Shown here: one piece after another, positions 9,367 to 18,568 of the stretch
How the letters are laid out: every line of letters begins with the position of its first letter
Position numbering within the stretch: position 1 is the stretch's first letter
Assembly (NCBI GenBank): GCA_947474445.1
Contig: CANJJY010000002.1
Location: 1 to 33,696, forward strand
Direction: 5' to 3'
Origin: Oligoflexaceae bacterium
GTDB taxonomy: Bacteria > Bdellovibrionota_B > Oligoflexia > Oligoflexales > Oligoflexaceae
Length of the DNA stretch: 33,696 nt
Notes under the pieces: generated by a model
Database searches by the model: none
What the model was told of the DNA's origin: nothing
Seen by the model: only the letters and a program-made list of their open reading frames with translations
Made by a program: the position numbers and the translations under genes

Positions 9367-9417
9367 GCACCTTTAGTCTTTCTCCGTCATCGCATGCCGA
9401 TGGCGGAGATAAAATAC

Positions 9418-10614
9418 TTAGGGATCAATCAGGGAAAGTGTCCAGATTTCATCGAACTGAACCAAGTGTCCTCCTCTATCTTCGCCGAGGCCTCCTACGA
9501 CATGCACCCGATCGGGAGCTTGAAAAACAAAGCAATGAGCGATGCGACCCAATGGAAACTCTAGCCAGGGTAGAGCCTGCCATTGCTTGTGCTCGCTCGA
9601 CAAAAGATAGACCACCTGGTTAAAGCTTCCGTCGGCAAAGCGTCCCCCACTCAACAAAAACCCTTGCCCTTCAATCCAGGTCATTTGCGGATGAGAAAGA
9701 TCTTCAAAGCGAGCGTCGGGGATGGGTGGCAAGGGAGTCCAACTCTGATCGCTGATCCTATAGACCGCGCCCCTGTTGGCTCGCTTGTCCTCACTCGCCC
9801 CTCCCCAGATATAAACCTCGCCGGCGAACTCATGGGTGTGCATGTTGGCTCTTGGCGATAGGACTTCCACTGGAGGTGCTGGAATCTCTTTGACCTCGCC
9901 TGTAGAAAGATCGATCCAATATCCATCGCTTTTCAACTTTTTGCTGCGGCCTGCAGAATCCAGCGGCTCCCAACCACCCCAAATCATCAACTTACCCTCG
10001 ATCGCGAGAGCGCTATGTCCCATTCGCGAGGGGATGGTTCGTTTGAGGGGCAGTTGAAACCAGGTCAAATTCGAGAGATCGATGCCATTCAAGGCTTCTT
10101 CCCTATTTCCTTGCCTTCCACCGTAGAGCCACACGCGCTTCTCATGCCCTATTAAGCTCGCACGCCGCCGCGGAGCCTTGTCCAGCGGGGAGCCGAGACC
10201 TTGCCAGCGATGCCGATCGACCTGGAACATGAAGCTATCGGAGAGAACTTCTCCTTGGGGACTGACACCACCGACGATAAAAAACTGATCATTGAATCCC
10301 GTGGCAGAGGCCTCCACGCGTGGACGGGGGCCGGCGCTTTCATCGAAGACAGTCCACTTTCCCTTCTCATAGATTCCAAGACGATTGTTCCAAATCTCAT
10401 CTTGATCGTCGCGCGTGCCACCCCAAACAATCAGACGTTGATCGTTCGCATAGCAAGAGGCATGGGCGAGGGGACCTAACTCTGGGGGCAAGCGTGACAT
10501 CTGCCAGGTGCGACTCTGCCCAGCGAGTTCAGGTGCAGGAGTAAGACATCCATTCGTCAGTTGACCGCAAGTCACTAGAAAAATGAAGACCATCCAGAAA
10601 GACTTCATGAACAA
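9418..10614 (-). CDS. Kelch-type beta-propeller lipoprotein
   Basis: 398 aa; signal/lipobox-like LTNGC; repeated kelch motifs (RLIVWGGTRDD, QFFIVGGVSPQG, RVWLYGGRQGN, KLMIWGGWEP, EVYIWGGASED, GFLLSGGRFAD, RVHVVGGLGED). Confidence 0.8.
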   Translation of the reverse strand: MFMKSFWMVFIFLVTCGQLTNGCLTPAPELAGQSRTWQMSRLPPELGPLAHASCYANDQRLIVWGGTRDDQDEIWNNRLGIYEKGKWTVFDESAGPRPRVEASATGFNDQFFIVGGVSPQGEVLSDSFMFQVDRHRWQGLGSPLDKAPRRRASLIGHEKRVWLYGGRQGNREEALNGIDLSNLTWFQLPLKRTIPSRMGHSALAIEGKLMIWGGWEPLDSAGRSKKLKSDGYWIDLSTGEVKEIPAPPVEVLSPRANMHTHEFAGEVYIWGGASEDKRANRGAVYRISDQSWTPLPPIPDARFEDLSHPQMTWIEGQGFLLSGGRFADGSFNQVVYLLSSEHKQWQALPWLEFPLGRIAHCFVFQAPDRVHVVGGLGEDRGGHLVQFDEIWTLSLIDP

Positions 10615-10648
10615 AATTCCTTTTTCGTTCGACGATGTCAGTAAGAAT

Positions 10649-10696
10649 CAAAAAAAATCTGCTCCCGCCGCTGAGGAAGAGAGCAGAGATTTTAGC
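10649..10696 (-). terminator. Candidate terminator downstream of the collagen-like gene
   Basis: Imperfect inverted repeat AAATCTGCTC...GAGCAGAGATTT with a T-run on the minus strand after the stem. Confidence 0.45.
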
Positions 10697-10703
10697 TGAG
10701 AGG

Positions 10704-10747
10704 AAGGCGGCTGCGTGAACAGCATCCAAAGGGTCAGCGGCCGCCTT
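10704..10747 (-). other. Hairpin immediately downstream of the collagen-like gene stop codon
   Basis: AAGGCGGCTGC (10704-10714) pairs with GCGGCCGCCTT (10737-10747), 11 bp with one G:U-type position. Confidence 0.5.
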
Positions 10748-10755
10748 CCATCACC

Positions 10756-12336
10756 TTAGATTCCAGACTCGCCGCGTGGGCCGCGTGGACCTTCAGGTCC
10801 TTGAGGACCAGCGGGACCCTGTGGTCCTGCGGGGCCGATAGCACCCGTTTCACCGCGTGGACCGCGCGCGCCTTCAGGTCCCTGAGGACCCGCGGGACCC
10901 GTGAGACCTGTTGCTCCGGTTTCGCCTTTTGGCCCTGTTGGTCCAGCCACTCCGGTGTCACCTTTCAAACCGCGCGCACCCGCTGCGCCGGCTGCGCCCG
11001 TCTCACCTTTTGGACCCATTGGTCCTGCCACTCCAGGCTCACCTTTAGGCCCGGTGAGGCCTATCGCACCAGCAGGTCCGATGTCACCTTTAGGTCCGCT
11101 TGGTCCTATGGCACCCGTTTCACCACGGGGACCGGCAGGTCCGGTTGCACCTTGGGGACCGACGTCACCTTTAGGTCCCACGGGACCAGGCGCACCGTTT
11201 GCTCCACTGATACCGCGTTCTCCCGCAGGTCCAGCCGGACCTTGAGGGCCTGCCACTCCCGGAGCTCCGGCGTCTCCTTTCGGACCGGCAGGACCCGTGA
11301 GCCCCTGAGATCCTACTTCACCTTTTGGACCGATATCTCCCTTCGGACCTTGTGGTCCTGCCGCTCCCGTTTCCCCTCGCGGTCCATTGGCACCAGCTGG
11401 GCCCTGAGGTCCTGCCTCACCGCGCGGCCCAGGTAGACCGATGGCGCCCGTATCACCTTTGAGACCTTGATCTCCTTTTGGTCCAGGAAGTCCAGTGGGA
11501 CCGGCAGGTCCGGCTGTGCCTCGAGCTCCGGCGTCGCCTTTGAGACCTTGAGGGCCGGCGGGCCCCGCGACTCCAGGAGTACCTTGAGGCCCGGCGGGTC
11601 CGGCAGGTCCAACTGTGCCTCCGAGAAGATTTAAGAGATAGAAGGGAACCCGTTGATCATGAGACGAACTAACCAATCGAATTTCGAGACTTTCAGGATC
11701 GCGGGTAAAGATCTTGTCGGGGATAGGAACCTGGGTTCCAAGAACTGCCATGTGCGTGCAGGTCTTGTTGGTCACAGTTTCCATTTTTTCTTCGCCCCAA
11801 AGCTTTTCGCCCGTCGCCTTGTCGTAAATGCTGTACTTGTAATCGACATCGATCGTACAGCTCGCGCCTCGACTCTGACAATAGCACTTGTCGGCCACGA
11901 TGTGAAACACGCCCACGTTGGTATGCGTCGTGTGTTTTTCGCCCGATGGTGCTGGCGCTGGAGGAGTGGAAGCCAATTGAAATCCAACGAACTTAGGGTT
12001 TTTGTGAGCAAGTATGTGACTATCATATATTTCAAAAGTCAAAATCCATTGGGAAGCCACGCTGCCGGGAGTTACATTCGCGGCATCAATCGTCACCTCT
12101 CCTCTAAATTGCCGCTTCTTGGAAGTTGTCGTCACTGTGACTTTTGAAAAATTAAGGGGAACAGAAACCGGATCATCGTCGTAGGTAACCGAGGCTATAT
12201 CCTGCAGCCATTGCAAATCTTCGTCGTCGTCATCAGAATCGACCTGTATCGTGAAGTGAATCGCCTGCGCAGCGGCAGGCCCTGCCTGTGCAAATCCAAT
12301 CATCATCAAAAGCAGTAGAAAAATCTTTTGTTGCAT
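10756..12336 (-). CDS. Secreted collagen-like protein (bacterial collagen, N-terminal globular head plus Gly-X-Y tail)
   Basis: 526 aa; signal peptide [25 protein letters not shown]; ~238-aa N-terminal region, then uninterrupted Gly-X-Y repeats to the stop codon. Confidence 0.92.
   Translation of the reverse strand: MQQKIFLLLLMMIGFAQAGPAAAQAIHFTIQVDSDDDDEDLQWLQDIASVTYDDDPVSVPLNFSKVTVTTTSKKRQFRGEVTIDAANVTPGSVASQWILTFEIYDSHILAHKNPKFVGFQLASTPPAPAPSGEKHTTHTNVGVFHIVADKCYCQSRGASCTIDVDYKYSIYDKATGEKLWGEEKMETVTNKTCTHMAVLGTQVPIPDKIFTRDPESLEIRLVSSSHDQRVPFYLLNLLGGTVGPAGPAGPQGTPGVAGPAGPQGLKGDAGARGTAGPAGPTGLPGPKGDQGLKGDTGAIGLPGPRGEAGPQGPAGANGPRGETGAAGPQGPKGDIGPKGEVGSQGLTGPAGPKGDAGAPGVAGPQGPAGPAGERGISGANGAPGPVGPKGDVGPQGATGPAGPRGETGAIGPSGPKGDIGPAGAIGLTGPKGEPGVAGPMGPKGETGAAGAAGARGLKGDTGVAGPTGPKGETGATGLTGPAGPQGPEGARGPRGETGAIGPAGPQGPAGPQGPEGPRGPRGESGI
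10759..11619 (-). repeat. Collagen Gly-X-Y triplet-repeat coding tract (95 complete triplets plus terminal GI by hand count)
   Basis: Direct reading of the translation from [12 protein letters not shown] ... to [11 protein letters not shown] stop. Confidence 0.93.
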
Positions 12337-12604
12337 ACATACCTCTCTATGAGGGCTTAGTGCCCCACCGAGTCATCGGATCAGCATGCGAGCCATATTG
12401 AGGCTTGCGATAAAGTCCCTCCATCTATCTGTTATAAAAAACCTTTTTTCGCTTCCTTAGGTCGCCATTAAGAGCAGTCGATCGCGACCCTCTCGAGGCC
12501 TGATCCGATTTAAGGAAATTAATAAGCCGAACCTGGCCAAAATCTTGCTGCTTCGTTCGCTTGCGTGCTGAGACCCTCGCATTATCAGGGGGGTCGACTG
12601 CATG

Positions 12605-12657
12605 GACACCGTTCAGGTGTCAAAAAAAGTGACAGGTGCAGCCGCCCGGTTTGCACC
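12605..12657 (+). other. Two small hairpins in the leader of the SH3b lipoprotein gene
   Basis: GACACC-gttca-GGTGTC (12605-12621) followed by A7; GGTGCA-(11 nt)-TGCACC (12635-12657); ATG follows at 12678. Confidence 0.4.
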
Positions 12658-12677
12658 AAATTTTGTGAGGTGTTTTG

Positions 12678-13316
12678 ATGGTGTTGAAGTCGAAGTCTCT
12701 CGTGTTAATGGGTTTGATTCTCAGTTTGTCCGCTGCCTGTTCCTCAACCGATGGAGATGAGAAAAAAGCCGAATCAGCTAGTCCAGAAATTGCCGCTTCT
12801 CCGGGCGAAGCCGGCCCGACAAGTGAAATAAAAGCTGCTCCTGAAGCGCCGGTCACACCAGCCGCCGCCGATACCGCCATCGCAGCCAAGGGCGAAGGCA
12901 GCGCTGCAAACGCTGAAGTAGAAGCGCCCCTCTCTGCACCAGCAGCGACCACTGAGAAAAAGGTGTATCCAACCGCAAGTTTGGTCAACTTACGGCAGGG
13001 TCCTGGTAAGGGTCACCCCGTCGCGCGGAAAGCTAAATTTGGTGAGGCTATCACTTTAAGCGGTGAAGTCAAAGGAAGCTGGTTGAAAACTTCGGATGGC
13101 CTCTGGGTTTCTCAGCTTTTCACTTCAGAAACCAAGCCTGATCATGCGCAAGATCCAGTCGTAGAAGCCGCTCCTGTCGCGAGTCAGGATGCGAGCCCTG
13201 CCCCTGCTCAAAAGGAAGAAGCGCCTGCTGCAGTCGCTCCTAGTTCTGACACTGCTCCCGCAGCTGAAGCCGCACCAACTCCTGCTACGGAAACGGCTGC
13301 ACCGTCCGCACCCTAA
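12678..13316 (+). CDS. Lipoprotein with SH3b-type domain and Ala/Pro/Glu-rich flanks
   Basis: Lipobox LSAACSS; VYPTASLVNLRQGPGKGHPVARKAKFGEAITLSGEVKGSWLKTSDGLWVSQLF fits bacterial SH3 (NLRxGPG). Confidence 0.75.
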   Translation: MVLKSKSLVLMGLILSLSAACSSTDGDEKKAESASPEIAASPGEAGPTSEIKAAPEAPVTPAAADTAIAAKGEGSAANAEVEAPLSAPAATTEKKVYPTASLVNLRQGPGKGHPVARKAKFGEAITLSGEVKGSWLKTSDGLWVSQLFTSETKPDHAQDPVVEAAPVASQDASPAPAQKEEAPAAVAPSSDTAPAAEAAPTPATETAAPSAP

Positions 13317-13326
13317 TCGATAGCAT

Positions 13327-15336
13327 CTATGCTCCCAGCGTCTGAGCTCGATCTGAGCTCGGCGGGGAGCCCTTTTTTTGGGCCAGCGGTTTACCAATGA
13401 ACTCCAAAATGGTGAGTAATAATTTTTCGGTGTTCAGAGGTTTCGTGAGATAGGCTTGAAATCCAGCTTCCAGACAGCTTTCTTTATCCTTTTCCATCGC
13501 ATGCGCTGTCAGCGCAAAAATAGGTACCTGGCAACCTCGGGACCGCAGCATGCTCATCGCCGCATAACCGTCCAAGACTGGCATCTGCAAATCCATCAAA
13601 ATGAGATCAAAAGACCCATCGGTCGCAAAATTCAAAGCTTCCACGCCGTTCTTTGCTCGACTGACCAGGGCCCCTTCCGTTTCGAGGATAAAACTCACCA
13701 GAGCCAACAGATCAGGAGCATCGTCGACGACGAGGATGCGAAAACCTGAAAGTCCAGGACTGAACGCACGGTCAAAAACCATATGAGCCGGAGGCATTTG
13801 ATAAGTCTCGAGGTTTTCAACTAAGTCAGACGCTTTAAGTGCTCCGGGATGAATCGTAACCGTAAAGACGCTACCCCGCGCTGGAGAACTTCGGGTGAGG
13901 ACCACATTACCGCCGAGAAGCTGAGCCAGCCGCCGCGAAAGGGAGAGACCGAGTCCCGTCCCCCCATACTTCCGCGTGATCGAACCGTCTGCTTGAGTAA
14001 AGGGCACAAAAAGCTTGGTGGCTGCCTCCGGACCTATCCCCAAACCAGAGTCTTCGACGACAAAGGCCAAGCAAAGTTCATCCTGATCACCCGGAACCAG
14101 TTTAAGCGTGACGATCACGCCGCCTTGCTGCGTAAATTTGATTGCATTACCGATAATATTGATCAAAATTTGTTTGAGCCGCGGCGCATCACTTTCAATC
14201 GTACGCGGCAAGACACCTTCCGTTTTGAATTGCAGAAGGATGCCTTTTTCCGCTGCTTTCAGCTGCATCAGAGCTTCGACTTCGAAGATCAGTTGGCGGA
14301 GAGATAGGTCTCGGCGATCAACATCAATCCTTCCAGCCTCGACCTTTGAAATATCGAGAATATCGTTGACCAGTAGTTCGAGCTGAAGGCTCGTCCTCTT
14401 GATCGTCCCAATCCATCGCGAGGTTTGCGGGTTAAAGGGTATATTCTTCCCAAGAAGTTCGCTGTATCCGACAATAATAGCTAGCGGTGTGCGGATCTCG
14501 TGGCTCATATTGGCGAGAAAGACGGTTTTCGCCTGATTGGCGTCTTCAGCGTCTCGCTTGGCCTTGAGCAAGGCTGATTCCGCACGTCGCCTTTCGGTGA
14601 CGTCGCGATTCATTCCCACCAGCCGATGGGGTCTGCCCTCGGGATCGAGCTCTAAAATGCCGTTACCCTCGATATAGCGGAGCTCTCCATCCGAAGGGCG
14701 CAGGAAGCGGAACTCAAAGAGTTCGATCACTTTGCCCTGCGTTAATGCTAAAAATCTTTCATCGACTAGATTGAGATCGTCAGGATGAAGGAGCTTGCGC
14801 CAGGCTCGAACAGAGCCATCGAAATCCTCAGGATTCATTCCATAGATCTCATACATCTTAGCGTCCCAGATGATGCGATCAGACCCCAAAGCCGATTCCC
14901 AAATACCAAACCCCGCTCCTGAGACGGCAAGACTGAGGCGCTGACTTATACTGTGTTCAAAATGCTTCTTTTTAACCTCTGCGCGCACGCGATCACTGAT
15001 GTCTTCGATCTGCAGAAGATATAGATCGACTTGCGAGCTGCCTTTATAGGGACAGACACGAATGTTGACGTCTAAATCACAGCCATTTGCTTTGATGATG
15101 CGACTCTGAAGTTGATAGGGCGTGACCTTCTCGACACAGATCTGAGTAAACTGCAGGAGATTCTCCGTCTGTGCCTCGGGGGTTAGAAGACTAAAGAAAG
15201 GCCGGGACTCAAACTGATCCATGGTGTAGCCGCACAGCGCGCACAGCGCGGGGTTCATTTGAATCACCTGCCCTTCAGCCGTCAGTAGTGCCATCCCTAT
15301 CGATGCGTACTCAAACGCTAGATCGCAGATGACCAT
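13327..15336 (-). CDS. Hybrid sensor histidine kinase (PAS-PAS-HisKA-HATPase_c-REC)
   Basis: 669 aa; FLANMSHEIRTPLAIIVGYSELL (H-box), NIIGNAIKFTQQGG (N-box), YGGTGLGLSLSRRL (G-box), ILVVDDAPDLLALV...DLILMDLQMPVLDGYAAM...ALTAHAM...YLTKPL (receiver); N-terminal PAS sequences. Confidence 0.95.
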   Translation of the reverse strand: MVICDLAFEYASIGMALLTAEGQVIQMNPALCALCGYTMDQFESRPFFSLLTPEAQTENLLQFTQICVEKVTPYQLQSRIIKANGCDLDVNIRVCPYKGSSQVDLYLLQIEDISDRVRAEVKKKHFEHSISQRLSLAVSGAGFGIWESALGSDRIIWDAKMYEIYGMNPEDFDGSVRAWRKLLHPDDLNLVDERFLALTQGKVIELFEFRFLRPSDGELRYIEGNGILELDPEGRPHRLVGMNRDVTERRRAESALLKAKRDAEDANQAKTVFLANMSHEIRTPLAIIVGYSELLGKNIPFNPQTSRWIGTIKRTSLQLELLVNDILDISKVEAGRIDVDRRDLSLRQLIFEVEALMQLKAAEKGILLQFKTEGVLPRTIESDAPRLKQILINIIGNAIKFTQQGGVIVTLKLVPGDQDELCLAFVVEDSGLGIGPEAATKLFVPFTQADGSITRKYGGTGLGLSLSRRLAQLLGGNVVLTRSSPARGSVFTVTIHPGALKASDLVENLETYQMPPAHMVFDRAFSPGLSGFRILVVDDAPDLLALVSFILETEGALVSRAKNGVEALNFATDGSFDLILMDLQMPVLDGYAAMSMLRSRGCQVPIFALTAHAMEKDKESCLEAGFQAYLTKPLNTEKLLLTILEFIGKPLAQKKGSPPSSDRAQTLGA
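13331..13379 (+). terminator. Rho-independent terminator of the SH3b lipoprotein gene, embedded in the 3' coding end of the convergent kinase gene
   Basis: GCTCCC (13331-13336)...GGGAGC (13365-13370) with inner GAGCTC-gatct-GAGCTC, then T7 (13373-13379). Confidence 0.65.
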
Positions 15337-15601
15337 GATCTATCCCTCGTGAAAACTGTTTCTTCTATCATCGGCGAAATTGACTCTAAATGTCGCGCAA
15401 AATTTACACAAAGAGTGAGAGCGTCAAATACTCAGACCTGCTGCAGATCGCTCGTTTGCGCGGTGAGCCTTACGATAAGGGTTTCTGATTAGTTTCCCGA
15501 GTCTTAATAGTCTGAGGGCCTAAGCTATACTCCTCCAACGAAGCGCTGAGCAGATAGGGCTTTGAGCCCTCATCATGAAGGCGAACAGGAGGATTTCCGG
15601 C

Positions 15602-16888
15602 ATGTTTTCTCAGTTTATGTTTGCGACCGGCATCGAAAATAGCTATCCGACCATCAGTGGAGGTCGGCATAGGGTCGATGAAATGGAGAAGACTAAACAC
15701 TACGATTATTGGTCCAAGGACTTTGACTGCGTCGAAGAATTAGGCATCAAGGTGCTTCGATACGGCCCCCCACTCCACAAGGTTTGGTTAGGTCCAAACC
15801 GCTATGATTGGGAATTCACAGATCTTGTGTTCAATGATCTCAAACGCCGCAATATGATCGTGATTGTCGATCTTTGTCATTTTGGTCTCCCGGACTGGCT
15901 AGGGAATTTTCAGAACGGCGATATGCCTGAACTCTTCTCTACCTATGCAAAGGACTTTGCGCTTCGCTTCCCTTGGGTCCAGCTCTACACGCCCATGAAC
16001 GAAATGTTTATCTGCGCCCTTTTTTCCGCTCAATACGGCTGGTGGAATGAACAGCTGAAAAGTGATCTCGGCTTTGTTACTGCACTTAAACACATCGTCA
16101 AAGCTAACGTCCTCGCTATGCACGCGATTCTCGAGGTGCAGCCTCACGCGATCTTTGTGCAGAGCGAGTCTTCAGAATATTATCACGCCGACAATCCAGA
16201 TGCGATCGGTCCGGCCGAGTGCATGAACTCGATGCGCTTTCTGTCTCTCGATCTCAATTACGGGCGTCGCGTGAGTTCTGAAATGTATGAATACTTGATG
16301 GATCATGGCCTGACCCGCGATGAATATCATTTCTTTCTGAAGCATCATCTCAAAGCACGCTGCATCATGGGAAACGACTATTACGTCACCAATGAGCACA
16401 GGGTCTCTCCCGACGGCCTAACCCGTCCAGCCGGTGAAGTGTTTGGCTACGATGAGATTACCATGCAGTACTACACGCGTTATCTGCTTCCTGTCATGCA
16501 TACAGAAACTAATTTTGAGCAGGGTCCACGCGGCGATGAGGCCGTGAACTGGCTCTGGAAACAATGGTCAAACGTCCTCCACATCCGAAACAAGGGCGTG
16601 CCGGTGGTCGGCTTCACCTGGTATTCACTGACCGATCAAGTCGATTGGGACACGGCCCTGCGAGAAAATCAGGGGCGCGTTAATCCCCTTGGGTTATTTG
16701 ATCTCGACCGCACCATTCGTCCGGTCGGAACGGCCTATAAACAGCTGATCAAAGATTGGCGAGCTGTGCTTCCCACCCAGAGTATGTGCCTACGTGTCCC
16801 CATTATACCGCCGGGTTTGATGGTTCGAGAATCGCCCTGGCTCTTTCCAGATTTGCGCCCTACAGCCCCATCCAACGCCGAGCATTAA
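15602..16888 (+). CDS. Glycoside hydrolase family 1-like (beta-glucosidase-like) protein
   Basis: ORF track start 15575; ATG at 15602 is preferred (AGGAGGA at 15587-15593, 8-nt spacer). QLYTPMNEMF resembles the GH1 acid/base TxNEP motif, VMHTETNFEQ the nucleophile region, plus VVGFTWYSLTDQVDWDTAL and NPLGLFDLDRTIRPVGTAYKQLI. Confidence 0.75.
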   Translation: MFSQFMFATGIENSYPTISGGRHRVDEMEKTKHYDYWSKDFDCVEELGIKVLRYGPPLHKVWLGPNRYDWEFTDLVFNDLKRRNMIVIVDLCHFGLPDWLGNFQNGDMPELFSTYAKDFALRFPWVQLYTPMNEMFICALFSAQYGWWNEQLKSDLGFVTALKHIVKANVLAMHAILEVQPHAIFVQSESSEYYHADNPDAIGPAECMNSMRFLSLDLNYGRRVSSEMYEYLMDHGLTRDEYHFFLKHHLKARCIMGNDYYVTNEHRVSPDGLTRPAGEVFGYDEITMQYYTRYLLPVMHTETNFEQGPRGDEAVNWLWKQWSNVLHIRNKGVPVVGFTWYSLTDQVDWDTALRENQGRVNPLGLFDLDRTIRPVGTAYKQLIKDWRAVLPTQSMCLRVPIIPPGLMVRESPWLFPDLRPTAPSNAEH

Positions 16889-16901
16889 AAAGGATGCCCC
16901 C

Positions 16902-17651
16902 ATGGAACATCGATTTGAAAACAGCGTGGCGATCGTCACAGGAGCTGCGAGTGGGATCGGACTAGCGACCGCCAAGCGCTTCGCCTCGGAAGGTGCTACC
17001 GTGGTGATTGCCGATCGGGATACGAGCAAGTTAGCGACCGCCGTGCAGGCCGTGGAAGAAGCAGGAAAGAGTAAAGGTCGCGTGTGGGGAAGTACCTGCG
17101 ACGTGTCGCAGGAATCAGATGTTTCGGCCACGTTTCAAGGGACTCTGCAGCGCTTCGCTAAAGTCGATATTATCGTCAACAACGCGGGCCTCATGATTTT
17201 CAAGGCGCTGGAAGATCACAGCATAGAAGATTGGAACAGGGTCCTTTCGGTCGATCTCTTAGGCGCATTCTTGATGACGCGCGAAGCTTTTAGAGGGATG
17301 CCTAGCGGTGGGGTGATCGTCAATGTATCGAGCATTCACGCTATTGAAACAACTCCACTGGTCGCTGCCTATGCTGCTGCAAAGTCAGCGCTGCTCTCTC
17401 TCACTCGATCATCAGCCATTGAAGGCAAAGACAAGGGAATTCGGGTCAATGCCATACTCCCTGGAGCGATCGACACGCCCATGCTGTGGACTAATCCAAA
17501 TGTGAAGTCTGGCAAGGAAGTCGTCTTGAAGGTCGATGTCGGTACCGACGAACAAGTCGCTGCGGCAATCGCCTTTCTCGCCTCAAACGACTCGAGTTTT
17601 ATCCAAGGAGTCTCGCTGCGGGTCGATGGTGGCCGCCTCAACCATCTTTAA
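16902..17651 (+). CDS. Short-chain dehydrogenase/reductase (SDR) family oxidoreductase
   Basis: 249 aa; TGAASGIG, NNAG, S...YAAAKSA (YxxxK), SFIQGVSLRVDGG. Confidence 0.93.
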   Translation: MEHRFENSVAIVTGAASGIGLATAKRFASEGATVVIADRDTSKLATAVQAVEEAGKSKGRVWGSTCDVSQESDVSATFQGTLQRFAKVDIIVNNAGLMIFKALEDHSIEDWNRVLSVDLLGAFLMTREAFRGMPSGGVIVNVSSIHAIETTPLVAAYAAAKSALLSLTRSSAIEGKDKGIRVNAILPGAIDTPMLWTNPNVKSGKEVVLKVDVGTDEQVAAAIAFLASNDSSFIQGVSLRVDGGRLNHL

Positions 17652-18319
17652 CGGCCTGTGGTGTTACACAAGCCGATCTGGATTTTTGCAAAATTTGGAT
17701 CGGCCATGTTCCGCTTCACACCCATGTCGCAGCCGTCGATCGCCGTAAGACTGACATCGAGGCGATCGCCTGTTTTAAAGGTCAAATTAAGCGGCCCCAT
17801 CATCCGACTGTTATAGACGATGGGCGCGGCGGCTGTTCCATCTGCGTGAACAACGAGTACCTCCACGGTATGGCTGCAACCACTGATGCTCGATGTGGTC
17901 GCGACGACGGTCTGGTTCAAGGCAGATACGACATTGAATTTATCGACCTTAAAGTAGCCCTGAAAGCAGAGGACGGCATCGTTATAGTCGAGATCGCTCC
18001 CGACCGCGGTATCTTCAAAATTAACACCGACTTTAACGGTCGAAACGCCGGGAATTTGGGACGCATATTCTTTATTGATTGCTTGCGCTTCGTTGACACG
18101 CGCCACGAGTTCGTTGCTTTCCAATCTTTGTTCGACCGGCAAAGCCTCGATCTGCGCGATCGGTTCTTCCACCGGCGGAGGGAGAGGAGCAGGTTCTTCT
18201 TGGGCGACCGGTTCAGGGTCCACTTTAGTATTAGGCGCGTCATTGAAAGTGGCGTCCGAGCACGCAGCAAGCGCCATGGCCAAAACACTGACGAGCGTCG
18301 CATACGAAGCGAATTTCAT
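17648..18319 (-). CDS. Lipoprotein with DUF4114-like acidic motif
   Basis: 223 aa; lipobox MALAACSD; VGVNFEDTAVGSDLDYNDAVLCFQGYF resembles the FED..GSD.DYNDVVF signature of DUF4114-type domains. Confidence 0.6.
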   Translation of the reverse strand: MKFASYATLVSVLAMALAACSDATFNDAPNTKVDPEPVAQEEPAPLPPPVEEPIAQIEALPVEQRLESNELVARVNEAQAINKEYASQIPGVSTVKVGVNFEDTAVGSDLDYNDAVLCFQGYFKVDKFNVVSALNQTVVATTSSISGCSHTVEVLVVHADGTAAAPIVYNSRMMGPLNLTFKTGDRLDVSLTAIDGCDMGVKRNMADPNFAKIQIGLCNTTGR

Positions 18320-18568
18320 GACATCTCCCCTCTAACTGTTCAGGGGGAGCATCGGAGGCCGTTTCATAATACTTGACTAAAAAGATGAGCGCCGAGATTA
18401 AGTCAATGCTTTTGAGTATATACTGCAAAGAGCGGCGTGCGAGATGGGACCGATCCAAAGGCGTCTTCGGCTCGGGTACTCTTAATTCAATAAAGGCAGA
18501 ATGAGTTGGAAAGGCTGTCAGCCTGAGAGCTAGGACCTTTTCTCAGGCGAACAAGCCCATGAGCCGGA

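Noticed and set aside
9382-9408. Hairpin CTCCGTCATCG-CATGC-CGATGGCGGAG between two convergent genes as a terminator
   Set aside because: The stem is good but there is no T-run on either strand; could be a terminator but not supported enough to list.
10801-11436. Long plus-strand ORFs opposite the collagen tract (211 and 114 aa)
   Set aside because: Antisense of a GC-rich Gly-X-Y repeat; low-complexity artefacts without start context.
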